The position numbers and the translations under genes were made by a program. The notes under the pieces were generated by a model. It was not told where the DNA came from and did no database searches. It saw only the letters and a program-made list of their open reading frames with translations. From Gemmiger formicilis (lineage in GTDB: Bacteria > Bacillota > Clostridia > Oscillospirales > Ruminococcaceae), in NCBI RefSeq assembly GCF_016900095.1, contig NZ_JACJJP010000001.1:124001-188000 (forward strand): DNA of 64,000 bases, given 5' to 3'. Position 1 is the stretch's first letter. Every line of letters starts with the position of its first letter. Positions 42,178-50,999 of the stretch are shown here, piece after piece.

Positions 42178-43020
42178 TCACACTTCGGCCGCGCCCTTGC
42201 GGATGGCCGCCTGGTTGCGGCGGTAGGCGCGGGAATCCATATGGTTGGAAATCAGGATGATGGCCAGAATGACCAGGAAGATGATGGCCGACAGAGCGTT
42301 GATCTCGGGGCTGACCTTCTTGCGGGTCATGCTGTAGATGGCGATGGGCAAGGTCTGCATGGTGCCGCAGTTGAAGTAGGAGATCATGAAATCATCAATG
42401 GAGTAGGTCAGGCAGATCAGGAACGCCGACAGGATGGCCGGGGTAAGCTGGGGCAGAATGACCTTGAAGAAAGCCTGCCGCGGCGTACAGCCCAGGTCCA
42501 GCGCCGCATTGTACAGGCTGGGGTCCAGCTGGCGCAGTTTGGGACCCACGTTGAAGATCACGTAGGGCACGTTGAAGGTGATGTGGGCGATGAGCAGGGT
42601 TGCCCAGCCGAAGATGCCGCCCTCTCCCCCGATGCCTGCCTGCTGAAGCAGCACAAAGAGCAGCATGAGGGAAACACCGGTGATGATTTCGGGGTTGACC
42701 ACCGGCACATAGCTGATGTTGTTGACAATCAGCTGGGTGCGGCGGGACATGGAATTGATGCCGATGGTGGCCAGGGTGCCCAGCACGGTGGCCAGCACCG
42801 AAGACACCAAAGCCAGCACAACCGACAACCCCAGAGCGGACAGGATCATCTCGTTGTGGAACAGGCTGCGGTACCAGTCCAGGGTAAAGCCGGAAAAGAC
42901 GGTACGGCTCTTGTTTTCATTGAAGCTGTAGGCGATGAGCACCGCAATGGGCAGGTACATGAACCCGAAGATCATCACGATGTAGGCGCGCTGGAGCAGG
43001 CGTTTGTGTTGTGTTTTCAT
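42178..43020 (-). CDS. potC: Spermidine/putrescine ABC transporter permease PotC
   Basis: 280 residues, six membrane segments. Opening segment YLPIAVLIAYSFNENKS is characteristic of PotC; the EAA loop is AALDLGCTPRQAFFKVILPQ near residue 178. Its start overlaps the potB stop by one base. Confidence 0.93.
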   Translation of the reverse strand: MKTQHKRLLQRAYIVMIFGFMYLPIAVLIAYSFNENKSRTVFSGFTLDWYRSLFHNEMILSALGLSVVLALVSSVLATVLGTLATIGINSMSRRTQLIVNNISYVPVVNPEIITGVSLMLLFVLLQQAGIGGEGGIFGWATLLIAHITFNVPYVIFNVGPKLRQLDPSLYNAALDLGCTPRQAFFKVILPQLTPAILSAFLICLTYSIDDFMISYFNCGTMQTLPIAIYSMTRKKVSPEINALSAIIFLVILAIILISNHMDSRAYRRNQAAIRKGAAEV

Positions 43021-43841
43021 TACATGACCCCCTCCATTTCCTCTTCGTCAAAGCTGGATGTGAAGCTCATGCACAAAAGCACAATGACCATCAGGGCCAG
43101 GCTCATGGCAGAACCCAGGTTCAGGTTGTAGGAGTTGCCCAGGAACTGCAGTTCGATCAGGTCGCCGATGAGCAGGTTGGAACCGCCGCCCAGCATGCGG
43201 CTGATGATAAAGGTGGACACCGCCGGCACAAACACCATGGTGATGCCGGTGGCAATGCCCGGCTTGGACAAGGGAATCAGCACCCGCAGCAGGGTCTGGA
43301 AGGTGTTGCACCCCAGGTCCTGGGCCGCCTCGATGATGGAATCATCAATCTTGGTCATGGCGGTGTACAGCGGCAGAATCATATAGGGCAGGTAGTTGTA
43401 CACCATGCCCAGCACCACCGCACCGGAAGTGTTGATCATGTTCAGCGGGCCCAGGCCCACCAGGCCCAGCAGCTTGTTGATCAGACCGTTTTTCTCCAGC
43501 AGGGTCATCCAGGCGTAGGTGCGCAGCAAAAAGTTCATCCACATGGGCAGCATGATCAGCATGAGCATGATGTGCTGCTTGTTGGCCCGCAGGCGGGACA
43601 GAAAATACCCCACCGGGAAGGCCAGCACCAGGCAGATGATGGTGGCTTCGGCCGCCAGCAGCAGGCTGCGGGCGAACACCGAGGAATACCGGCCGATTTC
43701 GGAAAGGTTCTGCAGGGTGAAGGTGCCTGCGGAATCGGTCAGCGCATACCAGATAACAATGAACAGGGGCACCACGATGAAGATGGACATCCACAACAGA
43801 TAAGGTGCCGCTGCCCAACGGGAAGCTTTGGAACGAAGCAT
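43020..43841 (-). CDS. potB: Spermidine/putrescine ABC transporter permease PotB
   Basis: 273 residues, six membrane segments. PotB hallmarks are MWMNFLLRTYAWMTLL near residue 102 and the EAA loop EAAQDLGCNTFQTLLRVLIP near 173. It starts 6 bases after the potA stop. Confidence 0.93.
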   Translation of the reverse strand: MLRSKASRWAAAPYLLWMSIFIVVPLFIVIWYALTDSAGTFTLQNLSEIGRYSSVFARSLLLAAEATIICLVLAFPVGYFLSRLRANKQHIMLMLIMLPMWMNFLLRTYAWMTLLEKNGLINKLLGLVGLGPLNMINTSGAVVLGMVYNYLPYMILPLYTAMTKIDDSIIEAAQDLGCNTFQTLLRVLIPLSKPGIATGITMVFVPAVSTFIISRMLGGGSNLLIGDLIELQFLGNSYNLNLGSAMSLALMVIVLLCMSFTSSFDEEEMEGVM

Positions 43842-43847
43842 GCGGCG

Positions 43848-44894
43848 TCACACCCCTTCCCGCGACATGATGTGAATCTCGTCCGGGCCGATGTTCATGC
43901 CGATGATCTCGCCGGGCTGGCTGGCCTGGGTGGAATGAATCAGCCATTCCTTGCCTTCCACATCCACATGCATCTCAAAATGCACGCCCTTGAAGATGAC
44001 TTCCTTCACCAGGCCGGTGAGCATACCGGTGGACGGGGGCACAATGGCCACGTCCTCGGGGCGGACCACCACCTGCACCGGCTCGTTGACGCCGAAGCCG
44101 CGGTCCACGCAGGAGAAATCATGGCCGCAGAAGCTGACCAGGAAGTCCTTGAGCATGATGCCTTCCACAATATTGGAATCGCCGATGAAGTTGGCGATAA
44201 AGGCGTTCTGGGGTTCGTTGTAGATATCCTGGGGGCTGCCGATCTGCTGGATGTTGCCCTTGTTCATGACCACCACCGTGTCGGACATGGTCAGGGCTTC
44301 TTCCTGGTCGTGGGTAACATACACGAAGGTGATGTTCATCTCCCGCTGCAGACGCTTGAGTTCCAGCTGCATCTCCTTGCGCAGTTTCAGGTCCAATGCA
44401 CCCAGAGGCTCGTCCAAAAGCAGAACCCGGGGCTGGTTGACCAGGCTGCGGGCAATGGCCACGCGCTGCTGCTGGCCGCCGGACAGCTGGTGGATGCTGC
44501 GGCGCTCGAAGCCTTTCAGGCCCACGATCTCCAGCATTTCCAGCACCTTCGGCCGCAGCTGTTCTTCGGGCATCTTTTTCAGACGCAGACCGAAGGCCAC
44601 ATTCTCAAACACATTGAGATGCGGGAACAGTGCATACTTCTGGAACACCGTGTTGACCTGACGCTTGTAGGGCGGCAGGCCGGTGATGTCCTTGCCATCA
44701 AAAAGAACATTGCCGGACTGCGGGGTGATAAAACCGGCAATCACGCGCAGAGTGGTCGTCTTGCCGCAGCCCGAAGGGCCCAGAAAGGTGACGAACTCTT
44801 TGTCGTGAATGTCCAGCGAAAGGCCGTTCAAAACCTTTTCCCCGTCAAAGTCAACAACAATGTTCTTGAGCGATACGATCAGCGAATCATTCAT
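43848..44894 (-). CDS. potA: Spermidine/putrescine ABC transporter ATP-binding protein PotA
   Basis: 348 residues. Walker [10 protein letters not shown] near residue 39, signature [15 protein letters not shown] near 136, Walker [15 protein letters not shown] near 155, C-terminal TOBE domain (about 270-345: [13 protein letters not shown]). The ATG at 44894 is taken because the ATG four codons upstream directly abuts GGGGG. Its spacing of 12 bases is poor and the ATG overlaps the stop of a 26-codon upstream frame, so coupled initiation is possible. Confidence 0.92.
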   Translation of the reverse strand: MNDSLIVSLKNIVVDFDGEKVLNGLSLDIHDKEFVTFLGPSGCGKTTTLRVIAGFITPQSGNVLFDGKDITGLPPYKRQVNTVFQKYALFPHLNVFENVAFGLRLKKMPEEQLRPKVLEMLEIVGLKGFERRSIHQLSGGQQQRVAIARSLVNQPRVLLLDEPLGALDLKLRKEMQLELKRLQREMNITFVYVTHDQEEALTMSDTVVVMNKGNIQQIGSPQDIYNEPQNAFIANFIGDSNIVEGIMLKDFLVSFCGHDFSCVDRGFGVNEPVQVVVRPEDVAIVPPSTGMLTGLVKEVIFKGVHFEMHVDVEGKEWLIHSTQASQPGEIIGMNIGPDEIHIMSREGV

Positions 44895-44971
44895 TTTATA
44901 CTGCATCCCCCTTTGCGGAATCTGTGCCGGCGGCTCCGGCTCCATGCGGATACCTGCCGGTCAGCGCCCAT
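44891..44971 (-). CDS. Candidate upstream ORF in the pot leader
   Basis: 26 codons, arginine-rich ([20 protein letters not shown] and six more), starting 4 bases after GGGGTGG and ending with TGA that overlaps the potA ATG. It could couple potA translation or sense polyamine/arginine status, but it may also be chance: the ribosome binding site is weak and the composition could arise in any GC-rich frame. Confidence 0.3.
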   Translation of the reverse strand: MGADRQVSAWSRSRRHRFRKGGCSIK

Positions 44972-45085
44972 GATACCACCCCGCAAAAGGTTTGTTACAC
45001 CGTCGGTTCGGTTGGGTTCGGACCGCGGCTACAGTGGCACATACAACGCTTGTTCTGTGTTCAATAGATGCAAAACACAAGTTTC
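44972..45085 (-). other. pot operon leader, upstream half
   Basis: The transcript from the promoter at 45086 has about 185 bases before potA. This half contains direct CGGTTCGG/GGGTTCGG blocks near 45003-45022 and a GTTGTATGTG/ACAGAACAAG-rich start, with no T-run hairpin. No known riboswitch was recognised. Confidence 0.35.
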
Positions 45086-45113
45086 ATTATACCGTGTTCC
45101 CGGGGGCTGTCAA
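45086..45113 (-). promoter_or_regulatory. Promoter of the pot operon
   Basis: Minus-strand TTGACA, 16-bp spacer, TATAAT: both boxes are perfect consensus. Confidence 0.88.
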
Positions 45114-45192
45114 TCAATTTTTGTATAAATATAGGGAAAAAGCGTGCAAAGTGACATTTTACGTCGAAATGTTCAAGTGTCTGTCCCCATGC

Positions 45193-45227
45193 GAAAACAG
45201 CCCGCACCGGACTCCGGCACGGGCTGT
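45193..45227 (-). terminator. Terminator of the histidine kinase operon
   Basis: Minus-strand ACAGCCCG/CGGGCTGT stem with inner CCGG/CCGG, followed by TTTTCG. Confidence 0.75.
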
Positions 45228-45231
45228 ACGG

Positions 45232-46128
45232 TTACATTTTGGCGGGCGGCAGCCAGAGACAGATGCGCAGCACATCGCCTTCCAGCGCTGCGTTCACCCG
45301 TCCGCCCATGGCCTCGGTCAGCTGCCGGACAATGGACAGGCCCAGCCCCGCCCCGCCGTGACCGCTGCGTCGGGCGGTATCTGCCCGCCAGAACCGGTCG
45401 AAGAGATGTTCCGGGTCGATGGCCGCCGGGTCGGCCACCGGGTTGGAAAAGACAAGGCCTTCCGGCGTCTGGGCTATGGAAAATCTGCCGGCGGCATGGT
45501 GGATGCCGTTGGTGACGAGATTGCGCAGCACACGGTCCAGTGCTTCGGTATCGGCCAGAACCGTGGCTGCCTGATCAGGGAAATCCAGCTGTGGCTCCAG
45601 CCCAGCGGATTCCAGCTGGGGGACCAGGGCAGCCAGGGATTCACACACCGCCGGCCACAACGCCACCGGGTGCAGGTCCATGGGCATAGTTTCCCCCGCT
45701 TGCAGGCGGGTATACAGAAACATTTCGTCCAGCAATCCTTCCAGGTCCTGCAGGCGCTGCTCCACCGTATCCAGCCGCCGGGCCCGGATTCCCGGATCGG
45801 TTTCGGTGCGCAGCAATTCCAGATGCCCGCAGGCGGCTGCCAAAGGTGTGCGGATATCGTGGCTGAGGGCCGCCATGGTATTTTGCAGCTCCTGTCCGGC
45901 CTTTTTCGCCTCCAGGGTCTGCTGCCGGGTCCGGTCCAGCCGACCGTTGATGGCCCGGGCCGCACGCACCACCGGGCCCAGCCGCACCGACACCGGCAGG
46001 CTTGTGTTGGAATCCGGCGGGGTGTTCTCCAGCCAGCTGGCCCAGGCGGAAAACTGATGCAGCAAGCGCAGGACCAGCACAACCAGCGCCACAACCGCGC
46101 AGCCAAGCACAAGCACGGCAGCAAGCAT
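45232..46128 (-). CDS. Two-component sensor histidine kinase
   Basis: 298 residues. One membrane segment at the N terminus (3-23) and no external sensor loop. Phospho-accepting His90 in ALSHDIRTPLAAA, N box LVTNGIHHAAG, G box GGAGLGLSIVRQL. The lack of an extracytoplasmic domain fits the intramembrane-sensing kinases that detect antimicrobial peptides through their ABC partners. It is last in the operon RR-ABC-permease-HK, with the regulator gene first. The ATG at 46128 follows GAGGTG. Confidence 0.88.
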   Translation of the reverse strand: MLAAVLVLGCAVVALVVLVLRLLHQFSAWASWLENTPPDSNTSLPVSVRLGPVVRAARAINGRLDRTRQQTLEAKKAGQELQNTMAALSHDIRTPLAAACGHLELLRTETDPGIRARRLDTVEQRLQDLEGLLDEMFLYTRLQAGETMPMDLHPVALWPAVCESLAALVPQLESAGLEPQLDFPDQAATVLADTEALDRVLRNLVTNGIHHAAGRFSIAQTPEGLVFSNPVADPAAIDPEHLFDRFWRADTARRSGHGGAGLGLSIVRQLTEAMGGRVNAALEGDVLRICLWLPPAKM

Positions 46129-46157
46129 ACAAAACACCTCTTTCCTGTCCGAAATTT

Positions 46158-46967
46158 TCAGGCCTGGTCCCGCCTGCGCAAAGACAGGTCGGTGAGAAGG
46201 CCATACACCACCACCCAGGCCAGGCATGTTACCGCGATGTGCAGGTACTGTTCAGACCGGAAGTCAGGCGTAATCATCCGGCCACAGATACAAATGGTAA
46301 ACCGGGTCAAATCCGGCAGGTGCAGTATCTGACAAGCAAAGCCCAGCACCAAAGCCGGCAGCCCTGTCCCCACGCATAGGGCGACCAGCGCCATCCAGCC
46401 TTCCCGGCGGATCAGCGTGGACAGGAAAAAGGCACACATAGAAATGGCCCAGCCCACCAGGCAGGCCGCCAGGTACATCTGCAGCCAGTCCAGCCAGGTG
46501 CCGCCCACCGCGCCGAACACCAGCAGCGGGTACAAGGCCAGCGGTACCAGCAAGTAGGCTGCCATAAGCACCGCATTGTATACCAGCAGACACAGGGCCC
46601 GCCCCACCACATAGGGCCAGCGGCACCCCAGGGCAGGAAAAATATTCTTGACGGCCCCTCCCGTATAGTCCTCCGCGCAGTAAACGCCGGTGAACACCGC
46701 AATCAGGGAAATCCAGAATCCGCCTTCAAACAGCATCTGGTGCATGTACCTCTGCAGAGTATATCCCGCCAGCGCCGCACCATCGGCTATATCCTCGGCC
46801 GTGATCTCGGCCCCCTGGGCCTGCATAGCATTGACGGTTTCCGGGTCCGAAAGCAGAGTGATAAACGCATAGGACAAAGCGATCATTCCCAGCCCCAAAA
46901 GAAGCCCGGTCAGCAGGTATTTCTGACGACGCAGCCGGTACCAGTCCATCCGAAGCACTTCAAACAT
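46158..46967 (-). CDS. ABC-2 type permease of the two-component-linked transporter
   Basis: 269 residues, six hydrophobic segments, with a large loop between 1 and 2 (about 40-80). FTGVYCAEDYTGGAVKNIFP near residue 92 is typical of the lantibiotic-immunity or bacitracin BcrB-like permeases. The start overlaps the ATPase stop by 8 bases. Confidence 0.8.
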   Translation of the reverse strand: MFEVLRMDWYRLRRQKYLLTGLLLGLGMIALSYAFITLLSDPETVNAMQAQGAEITAEDIADGAALAGYTLQRYMHQMLFEGGFWISLIAVFTGVYCAEDYTGGAVKNIFPALGCRWPYVVGRALCLLVYNAVLMAAYLLVPLALYPLLVFGAVGGTWLDWLQMYLAACLVGWAISMCAFFLSTLIRREGWMALVALCVGTGLPALVLGFACQILHLPDLTRFTICICGRMITPDFRSEQYLHIAVTCLAWVVVYGLLTDLSLRRRDQA

Positions 46968-47874
46968 GATTTTCCACCCCCATCATCTGCAAAAAGTAAT
47001 CTTCCAGTTCCTGGCGGTGGGTACCGATGGACTGCACCGCCACCCCGCCGTCCAGCAGGACAGCGTTGATGCGGGCCGGGTCGGCTGGATCATAGATACG
47101 CAGCTCCCCTTCCGGGCGCACGGTGTAGTCGTGCAGGTGGAGCTTGTCTTCCAGCAAGGCTGCTGCACGGTGGGGGTCCGGAGTTTGCAGGGCGATATAC
47201 GCCCGGCACCGGCTGGAAAGCTCCGCCGCCGTGATTTCCTGCACCATCCGGCCGTCCCGGATGATGCCGTAGCAGGTGGCGAATTTTTCCAGCTCGCCCA
47301 GAATGTGGCTGCTGACCACAATGGTCACACCATGCTCGGCTTGCAGCTGCTGCAACAGCAGGCGCACGTCCCGGATGCCCTCCGGGTCCAGACCGTTGGT
47401 GGGTTCGTCCAGCAGCAACAGGTCGGGGCTGCCCAGCAGGGCCAGGGCCAGTCCCAGGCGTCGACGCTGACCCATGGAAAAGTGTTTGGCCGCTTTTCTG
47501 CCCATATGTTCCAGACCGGTCTGGGCCAGCACCCGACCGACTGCAGTCTTTTCATCATCCAGGCCCAGAAGTTTGGCCTGCAGAAGGCAGTTGTCTGCTG
47601 CAGACAGCGATCCGTACAGACCGGCGTCCTCAATGAGGATGCCCACCCGACGGCCACAGCCGCCTTGGTGCAGCGGCTGCCCGAAAATTTCAATCTGTCC
47701 GGCCGTCGGGTTGGCCAACCCTGCCAGCAGTTTGAAGGTGGTGGACTTGCCGGCCCCGTTGGCGCCGATAAAGCCATAGATTTCCCCCTGGGGGACCTGC
47801 ATATCCAGATGGTCCGCGGCAGCTTTGCCATGATACCGCTTACAGAGTCCCCGGGTACGAACAGCGATTTGCAT
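46960..47874 (-). CDS. ABC transporter ATP-binding protein (BcrA-like)
   Basis: 304 residues. Walker A GANGAGKST near residue 38, signature FSMGQRRRLGLALAL near 132, Walker B LLLLDEPTNGLDPEG near 151. The C-terminal 80 residues are an extra domain as in bacitracin/lantibiotic immunity ATPases. The ATG at 47874 has AAAGGAG upstream. A TACAAT box near 47908 may give a second start within the operon. Confidence 0.88.
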   Translation of the reverse strand: MQIAVRTRGLCKRYHGKAAADHLDMQVPQGEIYGFIGANGAGKSTTFKLLAGLANPTAGQIEIFGQPLHQGGCGRRVGILIEDAGLYGSLSAADNCLLQAKLLGLDDEKTAVGRVLAQTGLEHMGRKAAKHFSMGQRRRLGLALALLGSPDLLLLDEPTNGLDPEGIRDVRLLLQQLQAEHGVTIVVSSHILGELEKFATCYGIIRDGRMVQEITAAELSSRCRAYIALQTPDPHRAAALLEDKLHLHDYTVRPEGELRIYDPADPARINAVLLDGGVAVQSIGTHRQELEDYFLQMMGVENHV

Positions 47875-47965
47875 TTGACCCTCTCCTTTGTTTGGTATGC
47901 CTTCATTGTACCGGGCAAAGGCCAAACAATCGCAAAGGAAATATAAAGAAAGAATAAAGTTTGCC

Positions 47966-48634
47966 TTATTCCAGCCGGAACCCGATGCCCCACACCGTCT
48001 TGATATAGGTATCGGTACCGGTGGGGCGCAGCTTGGCCCGAATGTTGGAGATGTGCACGTTGATGGTCTTGTCTTCCACAAAGGCCTGTTCCTGCCAGAC
48101 AGCCTCGTATATTTCCTGCCGGGTGAAAACTTTTTTGGGGCGGGCCGCCAACAGGGCCACAATCTCGTATTCGTGCAGGGTCAGGGGAATCTGGTTGCCC
48201 TGCACTGTCAGGGTGCGGGCTTCCGGGTCGATGCGCCATTCCTTATATTCCAATACGGAAGATTGGGGCGCTGCTCCCGCATGGCGCAGCTGTACCCCCA
48301 CCCGCAGCCACAGTTCCTGCAAGGAAAAGGGCTTGGTGAGGTAATCGTCGGCCCCCAGTTCCAGCAACTCCACCTTGTCCTGCAAGGCCGTGCGGGCGGA
48401 CAGCACAATGACCGGCACGCTGCTTTTGGCGCGGATTTCGGCCAGAAGCTGCTGCCCGGTCAGGCCCGGCAGCATCAGGTCGGCGATGATCAGGTCCACC
48501 CCGCCCTGCTGCCAGTACAGTCGGCCTTCGGTGCCGGAAAATGCCTGGGTACAGCGGCAGCCGCGGGCGGCAATGTATTCGGTCACAGCGTTGTTGATAT
48601 CGGTATCATCCTCAATGATCAGGATATGCGGCAT
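47966..48634 (-). CDS. OmpR-family response regulator
   Basis: 222 residues. Receiver domain with acidic pocket at residues 9-10, phospho-acceptor Asp52 (LIIADLMLPG) and Lys in DDYLTKPFS, then a winged-helix domain (about 125-222: RPKKVFTRQEIYEAVW, KTINVHISNIRAKL). First gene of the operon that ends with the kinase; the ATG at 48634 has GGGGGAG upstream. Likely controls the linked ABC exporter. Confidence 0.92.
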   Translation of the reverse strand: MPHILIIEDDTDINNAVTEYIAARGCRCTQAFSGTEGRLYWQQGGVDLIIADLMLPGLTGQQLLAEIRAKSSVPVIVLSARTALQDKVELLELGADDYLTKPFSLQELWLRVGVQLRHAGAAPQSSVLEYKEWRIDPEARTLTVQGNQIPLTLHEYEIVALLAARPKKVFTRQEIYEAVWQEQAFVEDKTINVHISNIRAKLRPTGTDTYIKTVWGIGFRLE

Positions 48635-48668
48635 GGTATCTCCCCCTGTATGCAGCGGTACTGCTGTT

Positions 48669-48696
48669 ATCATACCGCAAAAAGATTCTTCTGCAA
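48669..48696 (-). promoter_or_regulatory. Promoter of the response-regulator operon
   Basis: Minus-strand TTGCAG, 16-bp spacer, TATGAT, back to back with the gntR promoter. Confidence 0.65.
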
Positions 48697-48701
48697 AGGG
48701 G

Positions 48702-48729
48702 TTGACAATTTCCGGGCCCGATGTATTAT
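48702..48729 (+). promoter_or_regulatory. Promoter of the gntR-ABC operon
   Basis: TTGACA, 16-bp spacer, TATTAT. The -10 box lies inside the left arm of the inverted repeat. Confidence 0.8.
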
Positions 48730-48757
48730 TGTATTAGATGGTTAATACAATAATACA
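48722..48757. promoter_or_regulatory. Perfect 15-bp inverted repeat, GntR (YtrA-type) operator
   Basis: Arms TGTATTATTGTATTA and TAATACAATAATACA around GATGGT, with no mismatch. It spans from the -10 box to the ribosome binding site of the gntR gene, so a bound dimer or tetramer would block transcription. Confidence 0.85.
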
Positions 48758-48771
48758 AAGGAGGTGCCGCG

Positions 48772-49143
48772 ATGGAATGGAACATCGAATCCGGCCGACC
48801 GGTGTACCTGCAGCTGGTTGAACAGCTGGAGCTGGCCATCGTGACCGGCGCCATGCCTGCCGGGTCCAAGGTGCCGCCGGTGCGGGAACTGGCAGCCCAG
48901 GCGGGGGTCAACCCCAACACCATGCAGAGGGCGTTGCAGGAACTGGAAAGCCGAGGGCTGATGCAAACCCATCGCACCGCCGGGCGCACCGTATCTGCCG
49001 GAACCGAACAGCTGGACGAAATCCGTCGCCAGCGGGCCAAGGCCCTGGCTGAGGAGTTCTGGAAACAGATGCAGGCGCTGGGCATCAATGCCGAAGAAAC
49101 CGCCGCGCTACTGTGCGCGGCTGCCGAAAAGGAGACGATATGA
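48772..49143 (+). CDS. GntR family repressor, YtrA subfamily
   Basis: 123 residues. N-terminal winged helix: VYLQLVEQLELAIVTGAMPAGSKVPPVRELAAQAGVNPNTMQRAL. The C-terminal part is a short two-helix dimerisation region of the YtrA type. YtrA members typically repress a linked ABC transporter operon induced by cell-wall antibiotics. Its stop overlaps the start of the ABC gene. Confidence 0.93.
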   Translation: MEWNIESGRPVYLQLVEQLELAIVTGAMPAGSKVPPVRELAAQAGVNPNTMQRALQELESRGLMQTHRTAGRTVSAGTEQLDEIRRQRAKALAEEFWKQMQALGINAEETAALLCAAAEKETI

Positions 49144-49841
49144 TGCAAGTAATCTATCAGGCCAAGGGGCTGTGCAAACGCTATGGCCACAAAACGGCCC
49201 TGGATAATGTGAACTTTGAAATTCTTCCCGGACGCCTGGTGGGGTTGCTGGGCCCCAACGGCAGCGGCAAAACCACCTTGCTGAAACTTTCCGCCGGACT
49301 ATTGAGCCCCAATGCCGGGCAGATACTCATCGGCGGCCAGGTTCCCGGGGTGGCCACCAAAGCCATCACCTCCTACCTGCCCGATCGCATGGCCCTGCCG
49401 GTGGAAATGCGGGTGGACGATGTGGTTGCCCTGTTCGCGGATTTCTATGCGGACTTTGACATGCCGAAGGCGTCCCGGATGCTGGCCGATCTGAAACTGG
49501 ATCCGCGGCAGCGCATCGGCACCATGAGCAAAGGCACCCAGGAAAAGATGGAGCTCTGCCTGGCCATGAGCCGGGCCGCCAAGTTGTATTTGCTGGATGA
49601 ACCTTTGGGCGGCGTGGATCCGGCAGCCCGGGAGTACATCCTGAATACCATCCTGCGCAACTACAACGAGGACGCTGCCGTGGTCATCTCCACCCATCTG
49701 GTGGAGGATGTGGAGCGAATGCTGGATGAAGTGCTGATTCTGAAAGAAGGGCAACTGCTGACCCACCGCCCCGTGGACGAACTGCGGGAGGAAAGCGGCA
49801 TGAGCCTGGACGAATATTTCCGCACAACCTTCCGCGTCTGA
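49140..49841 (+). CDS. ABC transporter ATP-binding protein (YtrB-like)
   Basis: 233 residues. Walker A GPNGSGKTT near residue 40, signature MSKGTQEKMELCLAM near 133, Walker B LYLLDEPLGGVDPA near 154. The start may be the ATG at 49140 or the adjacent one at 49143; AAAGGAG precedes both. It pairs with the permease 26 bases downstream. Confidence 0.9.
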   Translation: MMQVIYQAKGLCKRYGHKTALDNVNFEILPGRLVGLLGPNGSGKTTLLKLSAGLLSPNAGQILIGGQVPGVATKAITSYLPDRMALPVEMRVDDVVALFADFYADFDMPKASRMLADLKLDPRQRIGTMSKGTQEKMELCLAMSRAAKLYLLDEPLGGVDPAAREYILNTILRNYNEDAAVVISTHLVEDVERMLDEVLILKEGQLLTHRPVDELREESGMSLDEYFRTTFRV

Positions 49842-49867
49842 TCTGAAGGGAAAAGAGGGATTTTGCC

Positions 49868-50686
49868 ATGATGAACAAGCTTTTGAAATATGAATGTCTG
49901 GCCGTGGGACGGATTCTGGTGCCCATCTGGGCCGGCACGGCGGTATTCGCCTTGCTGGCCGCGATGATCGGGCGGTTGGACAGCGTCTTATCCGGAACGG
50001 TGGGAACACCGGTGTCGGCCGTTCTGGAATCTTTTTTTCAGATTCTCACCGCCCTGTTTCTCTTTGCCACCATTGCCGCCTGTGTGGTGCTGAACATTCA
50101 GCGCTTCTACAAATTGCTGGGTGACCAGGGATATCTGATGTTCAGTCTGCCCGCGGCGCCCTGGCAGCACATGGCCGCCAAGCTGCTGTGTGCCTGCGGC
50201 TCCACCATTGCTTCCATTCTAATCTGCATTGGCTGTACCTGGATGGCCAACGCAGACGGCGAGGCGGAAGCCGCCCAGACGGTTTCGCAGCAGTTTTCCC
50301 TGCAAAGCAGCATAGGCACGGTGTTTCTGGTCGTGCAGATGGTGCTGGCCATGATCTCCGCCTATCTGTACCTGTATCTGTGCATGGCCATCGGCTCCCG
50401 CTGGCCCCAGCAGAGGATGCTGGCCAGCATTGTCACCTATTTTGTGCTGGGCTTTGCCCTTCAGATGGCGTTTGTGCTGCTGTTTGCATTGGCCGCCATC
50501 GCAATGACCCATCTGCCGCAATCCGTATTGGATGGTTGGACCCGCTTCTTTCTGGAAATGAGCCTTCACGGCGAGATGGTCGCCGGCATCATGGCCGGCA
50601 GCGTGCTCTTGCTTTTTGCGCTGGCAGATGGTATTCTGTGGGCAGTAACCCATCGTCTGATCAGCAAAAACTTGAACCTTCCCTGA
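49868..50686 (+). CDS. Membrane permease of the GntR-linked ABC transporter
   Basis: 272 residues with six hydrophobic segments; opens MMNKLLKYECLAVGRILVP, a start common to Firmicutes ABC-2-like permeases. LGDQGYLMFSLPAAPWQHMAAKLL near residue 85 is the cytosolic loop that would contact the ATPase. No other family detail can be read. Confidence 0.75.
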   Translation: MMNKLLKYECLAVGRILVPIWAGTAVFALLAAMIGRLDSVLSGTVGTPVSAVLESFFQILTALFLFATIAACVVLNIQRFYKLLGDQGYLMFSLPAAPWQHMAAKLLCACGSTIASILICIGCTWMANADGEAEAAQTVSQQFSLQSSIGTVFLVVQMVLAMISAYLYLYLCMAIGSRWPQQRMLASIVTYFVLGFALQMAFVLLFALAAIAMTHLPQSVLDGWTRFFLEMSLHGEMVAGIMAGSVLLLFALADGILWAVTHRLISKNLNLP

Positions 50687-50703
50687 CTCAAAGGAGGCAT
50701 CTT

Positions 50704-50916
50704 ATGGAAAAACACCAATATGTCTGCCCGAAGTGCGGCTGCCAGGAATATGTGGCCGACCGGCTTCAGGCCACCGGCGGCAATTTTGCCAAGCTGTTTG
50801 ATATCCAGAACAAAAAGTTTACCACTGTCAGTTGCTGCCAATGCGGCTACACCGAGCTGTACCGGGAAGTGGGCGGCGACGGCTGGGATGTGCTGGACTT
50901 CCTCATCGGCAACTGA
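50704..50916 (+). CDS. Small zinc-ribbon protein
   Basis: 70 residues. Two CxxC pairs (CPKCG at residues 8-11 and CCQCG at about 44-47) form a zinc ribbon of the YgiT/nucleic-acid-binding type; the tail GGDGWDVLDFLIGN is conserved-looking. AAAGGAGG lies upstream. Last gene of the gntR operon, 17 bases after the permease. The role is unknown. Confidence 0.8.
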   Translation: MEKHQYVCPKCGCQEYVADRLQATGGNFAKLFDIQNKKFTTVSCCQCGYTELYREVGGDGWDVLDFLIGN

Positions 50917-50939
50917 TTTTTTCCACCCGAAACATGACA

Positions 50940-50975
50940 AAAGGGACGAACCCCGTGGGGGTTCGTCCCTTTTTG
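50940..50975. terminator. Bidirectional terminator after the gntR operon
   Basis: Perfect 15-bp stem AAAGGGACGAACCCC/GGGGTTCGTCCCTTT with a GTG loop and a T run. Confidence 0.88.
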
Positions 50976-50999
50976 CTGCGGTGCCTGGTCGAGCGCCGC

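Noticed and set aside
44960-45000. T-box-like GGGGTGGTA in the pot leader
   Set aside because: The T-box core AGGGTGGNACCGCG is matched only in GGGTGGTA; the following bases differ, no specifier arm or terminator is seen.
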